In this document: positions 60,100 to 64,000 of the stretch, one piece after another
How positions within the stretch are numbered: position 1 is the stretch's first letter
Layout of the letters: each line of letters opens with the position of its first letter
Assembly (NCBI RefSeq): GCF_027172205.1
Contig: NC_070614.1
Span: 33,904,001 to 33,968,000 of the forward strand
From: Podarcis raffonei
Taxonomy: Eukaryota; Chordata; Lepidosauria; Squamata; Lacertidae
Reading direction: 5' to 3'
Length of the DNA: 64,000 bases
Notes under the pieces: model-generated
What the model was told of the DNA's origin: nothing
Seen by the model: only the letters and a program-made list of their open reading frames with translations
Database searches by the model: none
Translations under genes and position numbers: made by a program

Positions 60100-62710
60100 T
60101 CAACATTTTCTCAGCATTACCTGTTCTCTGTTATTCAACTCTGGTCTCAACAAAATGATGTAACATTTGGGAGAAAAAATGCATCCAAGCAATCCAGCAC
60201 TGGAAGCTAAGATACAGAAGATCTCCACAGTTACCATATATTTTCCCTTTGTACTCAAGTACGTTGGAACAAAGGAGAACCAAATACTGCAGAATACCAT
60301 CATGCTGAAAGTGATGAACTTGGCTTCATTGAAACTGTTGGGCAACTTCCTGGCAAGGAAAGCCACACTGAAACTGGCCATAGCCAGAAAACCCATGTAG
60401 CCCAAGACACAGTAAAACATAGTTGCAGAACCCTCGTTGCATTCTAGAACAATTTCTCCATAAGTTGAGTGCTTATCAACATCTGGGAATGGGGGAGAAA
60501 ATGCCAACCACATAATACAAATGGTTGCTTGAATAAAGGAGCAGCAAATCACAATGGAGTTGGCTAGTCTTCTTCCCACCCATTTTCTCATCCTGGATCC
60601 TGGTTTTGTAGCAATGAAAGCCAGTACCACAGTGATGGTTTTCGCTAGCACACAAGAAACAGCCACTGTGAAGATTATGCCAAAAGCACTTTGTCGGAGG
60701 AGACATGTTACCTTTTGTGGATGACCAATGAATAGCAATGCACAAAGGAAGCAGAGTAGGAGGGAGATGAGGAGAGTGTAGCTGAGATCCTGGTTGTTGG
60801 CTTTGATGATAGGAGTGTTGTGGTACTTCACAAACAATGCAAGCACCAGAGCTGAAATTGAAGAAAAGGAAAGAGCAAAACCAGCTGAAAAAATCCCCAT
60901 AGGTTCTTCAAAAGACAAGAAGCTTACATCCTTAGGAATACATAAATTCTTTCTCTTGTTTGGATAATTTTCATCTGTGCATTCATAGCAGTCACCCATG
61001 TCTGAAAAAGAGAAGAGGTGATATTCTAATACATGCAACAAATCTCACCCCAAGTCCACAGCTTGGACAGTTGCAAGTTTATTATATGTTTATTATTTTC
61101 ATTACATTTACAAAATATCAGGGCACCTTATAACAAATGTCTTTAAAATAACAATTTTTAAAAACCTCAGAGCTGGAAGCAGATGAAATATTTAAGGGTG
61201 GGAATAAACAACTGGAAAGGATAGTATTGGTTGAAATGTGGTGTAAAACCGGGGAGAAATGGTAACCCAAACATATATTAGTCAGATTATTTCCATCTAG
61301 CCCATTCTTTTATAAATATTCCACCATATTTGAAACATGAAAGATAAGAAACTATGGTGTAGATATCCATAACTGGGCCACATGCAAACTGTTTGATAAC
61401 TGCATGCTAAATTTCTCACCATTTTGAGGGCCACCAGGGCGCGCATTGGAAGATGGCCGACAATAACATCTCTCTGACCCACACGCGGTAATTAAGAGGC
61501 TGATATGGGAGTATGCAGCCTCCCTTACCCCCCAAGGGAATGGGGGGCACTGCCTTGCCTGCTGTGTCCATAATTCACCCCCGGCCAGGGGTGAGGGCAC
61601 TAGGCACGAAGCCCTCGGGTGGGGTCGGCTCTCCCGGACGCTGTCTCTGATCGCGCACTGGTTTGCATCAGTTCGAAATATATATTTGGAAAAGAAGCAA
61701 ATGCACATACTTCAAGTGAAGATCAGGAGTAAAGACTGCTAATTAATGGGATCTCTGTGATGCGGAGCGACGGGCTGGACAATAAATCAAGTGAAGACTC
61801 ATCATTAAAAGATTGGTATGTCGGAGCGAAATGGAAAGGGGGTGGAAAAAACTTTTCTTTTTTTGTCTTATGTGAGTACCCAATAACCCTCTCCCCCAGA
61901 GAGAAAGAATCGTTGCAAATTACTAATCACAAGCAGGAGATTAAGAACTGTGTGGAAATGAATTACTGATCAAAGAGAGGACTGGTGGAAACATCGGGAA
62001 TGGAAAGAAAGCTTTGTGACACAGTTACAAATGGAGATTCGTTAAGACAGGCCTGCCCACAGGAGGACGAGGGGGAGAAGGGCCATGGTCATCGGAATGT
62101 GAATGTATGGTTATCAGAATGTGAATTTGACCTGGCAGGGCCTCCTGAGATACAGATTGGCAGGCCTGTGGAAATCAACGGACAGACTGTGGGAATGTTT
62201 TTTATGGAGGTGTGGAAATGGCGTCTGTCCTTTATGTGATATGGCTCTTGGAGAGTGTAAAATCCACATAGGATATGTTTGCTTTCAACCCGCTTGTGAA
62301 GATTATCAGAGATCACAAAGAAAGGAATATATGATAACAACAAGAAGATGAGGAAAATAACAAGGAGACTATCTGGACAGAACTGGACAGAACTGTGTAA
62401 TTAAAGCAGCAGCAAGAGTGATGTTTGGATCCCTTTCGGAGCTCGAAGTATGGGTACCCCCAACAAAATTTTAAAAATTTGGCTGTATAATTTGGAACTA
62501 ATGTGATTTGGAATTAATGTGATTTGATTGGCCTGTTAATAAAAATATAAATAAATAAATAAATAAATAAATAAATTTATCACCATTTTGGTCTGCAATC
62601 TTCCCTTCTGGACATGGGATGCAATCATAGCAGCAAAATGGCTCCCCTTCCTTCACTTGCTTGCTAGAACCAGGATGGCAGCTCTCAGTACACAAAGATA
62701 GGGGTTGGAC
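60100..62710 (-). CDS. Vomeronasal type-2 receptor, 3' part (V2R-H), continues past the window
   Basis: Exon 6 is 61001-60100 (902 bp), open, with seven membrane segments, [24 protein letters not shown] and a distinct end [11 protein letters not shown]. Exon 5 is 62710-62584 (127 bp) with [31 protein letters not shown]. Phases agree. The exon 5 donor reads G/GTGATA, weaker than the GTAAG type in the other genes, because a retroposon inserted at this boundary (61427-62572). Exon 4 and the rest should lie beyond 64000; no exon 4 is seen from 62711 to 64000. The 7TM exon is intermediate: its body resembles V2R-A/B, but its start ([16 protein letters not shown]) and end resemble F/G. Confidence 0.88.
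61427..62572 (+). mobile_element. Non-coding L1-like retroposon, full length, 1146 bp
   Basis: Flanked by an 18-bp target duplication with one mismatch (61409-61426 and 62573-62590). The first 35 bp contain AAGATGGCC (61450-61458), a YY1-type site placed as at the start of mammalian L1 5' UTRs. It is GC-rich at the 5' end and finishes in a (TAAA)n tail. It has no RT or endonuclease frame. A second copy without the first 200 bp or so is at 35310-36245. It may be an L1 derivative that keeps only the 5' UTR and 3' end; this is inferred. Confidence 0.8.
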
Positions 62711-62759
62711 CTAATCAACATATGAAGGAATAGCAACCTTGAGAATAAGGTGAGGGGTG

Positions 62760-63055
62760 AAGGCTGCTCCCTGCAAGGGCCTTTCCACCTGGCCTAGGGG
62801 GCGGGGCCCAGACTCACCAGCCCTACTATGTATTCTGTAGTTAACCGCCTTTGTAATGTTTTATTTTGAAATCTTTAAGATAATATTTTAGTTTTTTGTA
62901 ATGTTGCTTTGACTGCATACTCTATATTTGACTTTCTTCAGATTGTTTTATTTTTGTTTTATTGATTTAATATGCTGTAAACCTCTTTGAGATTTTTCTT
63001 AGAAATATAAAGTGGTATAGAAATTAAATAAAATAGATAAATAAATAAAGGGCAT
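62760..63055 (+). repeat. Old retroposon tail, same block as 1328-1760
   Basis: Shares GCTCCCTGCAAGG, TTTCCACCTGGCCTAGG and the CTGTAAA...TTTGAGATTTTTCTTA segment, ending in ATAAATAAATAAA. It lies in intron 4 of V2R-H, whereas the other copies are in intron 5 of A and B. Confidence 0.5.
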
Positions 63056-64000
63056 GGGTTCCTTCAGATTCTGACCTTTGCGGAGCAGATGTTACTGAGA
63101 CTACACAAGACCCACTAATTCATGACTTCATCCTATACCTGGGTTTGTATTTGTGTGTTTTAAAGAGAATGCTTACACCTGATCCATACTTTATGTTTAT
63201 ATGTGTATTGACCAATTAGTTTATTTTTATATAGCAAATGTCTTTTTTTAAAAAGGAAAAGAAAGCAAATTACTCTTTACATCAAGGATCTCAAACTGCT
63301 GATAGCTCAGTCCTGGTGGATGTGTCTCCTGTCCTTTGGTTTTACAGACAAAAGAGATTTATGATGCTCATTCTAATTTTAGATTTACCACCCGTCATTT
63401 CAGCACCTGCTAGACTAAAGATGTTGTATATCTAATAAGATGCCAGTGCAATCTACTCTATATTGGATCAACCACATGACTGAGCGGTGTTCAAATAGGA
63501 GAGCATCATTCCCGCATTAGAAATCGGGTTATGGGTTCACCACAGGTAGAACTTTTTGTGAAACACCAGCAGAGAGACACAGACCTTCTTTACATGGTTC
63601 TCTGGGTAATTCAGAGATAACTCAGAATGAGGAGAGATCACATTAGATTGCTACATCAACAAGAAACTAAATTACTTTTCTTATTCAAATCCCTGTATCC
63701 TGGGTGTTTGAACATGAAATTAGACTTCAATTGTTTTATTTAATTGTTCTGATTATATGGCTACTGCTATCATTCACTGCATTAAATGTTGGATTCTGTA
63801 TCTTTAAATTTTCTGATTTGTACTCTCGGGATGGCCTATATAATGCCTCAGCCTTCAGTATCAGCTTTCTACACTTCTTAGTGAGTGCTGATCTTATGCT
63901 ACTTGAGGTACCTGTTAGGACCATTCATATGGTATATATTCATTATTTATGATTGGTTATGTTTACAGGTTTGTCTTTTTTTAATAATAATTTTTATTAA
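63056..64000. other. Intron 4 of V2R-H, nothing recognised
   Basis: AT-rich sequence without a V2R exon, known repeat family or RNA gene that I can identify. Confidence 0.5.

Overview
This window is vertebrate nuclear DNA from a squamate reptile, probably a lizard. It is a vomeronasal type-2 receptor (V2R) gene cluster loaded with squamate-type repeats: Sauria SINEs, CR1 and L2-like LINEs, hAT and TA-flanked MITEs, and a vertebrate Copia element. All V2R genes lie on the minus strand, head to tail, so each gene's last exon (the 7TM exon) has the lowest coordinates. The species cannot be fixed from the sequence.

Layout: V2R-A (70-8150) and V2R-B (10533-17502) are complete six-exon genes of one subfamily, each with an open 876-codon frame when spliced at GT/AG sites. 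V2R-B has a second copy of exon 1 upstream (19114-19331), separated from it by intron sequence and an 822-bp solo LTR. V2R-D (about 21885-23245) is a collapsed copy of the same unit. V2R-E (24435-34287) keeps only exons 5 and 6, and its intron is inflated by a nearly intact L2/CR1-type LINE and a very young Copia element. V2R-F (38509-45791) and V2R-G (49160-57795) form a second subfamily, both complete with 875 codons each. V2R-H (60100-62710) shows exons 6 and 5; the rest lies beyond the right edge.

The cluster grew by tandem duplication of units of roughly 10 kb. An old L2-like remnant sits at the same place upstream of A, upstream of B and its extra exon 1, and upstream of D, so it predates those duplications. 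The Sauria SINE at 19845, the CR1 at 10017, the 385-bp insert at 40133 and the retroposon at 47671 are each in one copy only, with a readable empty site in a paralogue. Between sister genes the 7TM exon is nearly identical (A and B encode the same 300 residues; F and G differ at 3 of 308), while the ligand-binding exon 3 differs at 6-7% of residues. That is a mosaic pattern typical of gene conversion or selection.

Together the intact genes encode class C GPCRs expected to act as pheromone or chemosensory receptors on vomeronasal sensory neurons. I found no RNA gene, no CRISPR array and no clearly new system. The most unusual points are the duplicated first exon of V2R-B, a retroposon that landed on and duplicated the exon 5 splice donor of V2R-H, a hypervariable patch in exon 3 of F versus G, and a Copia element with identical LTRs and a half-tRNA primer site.
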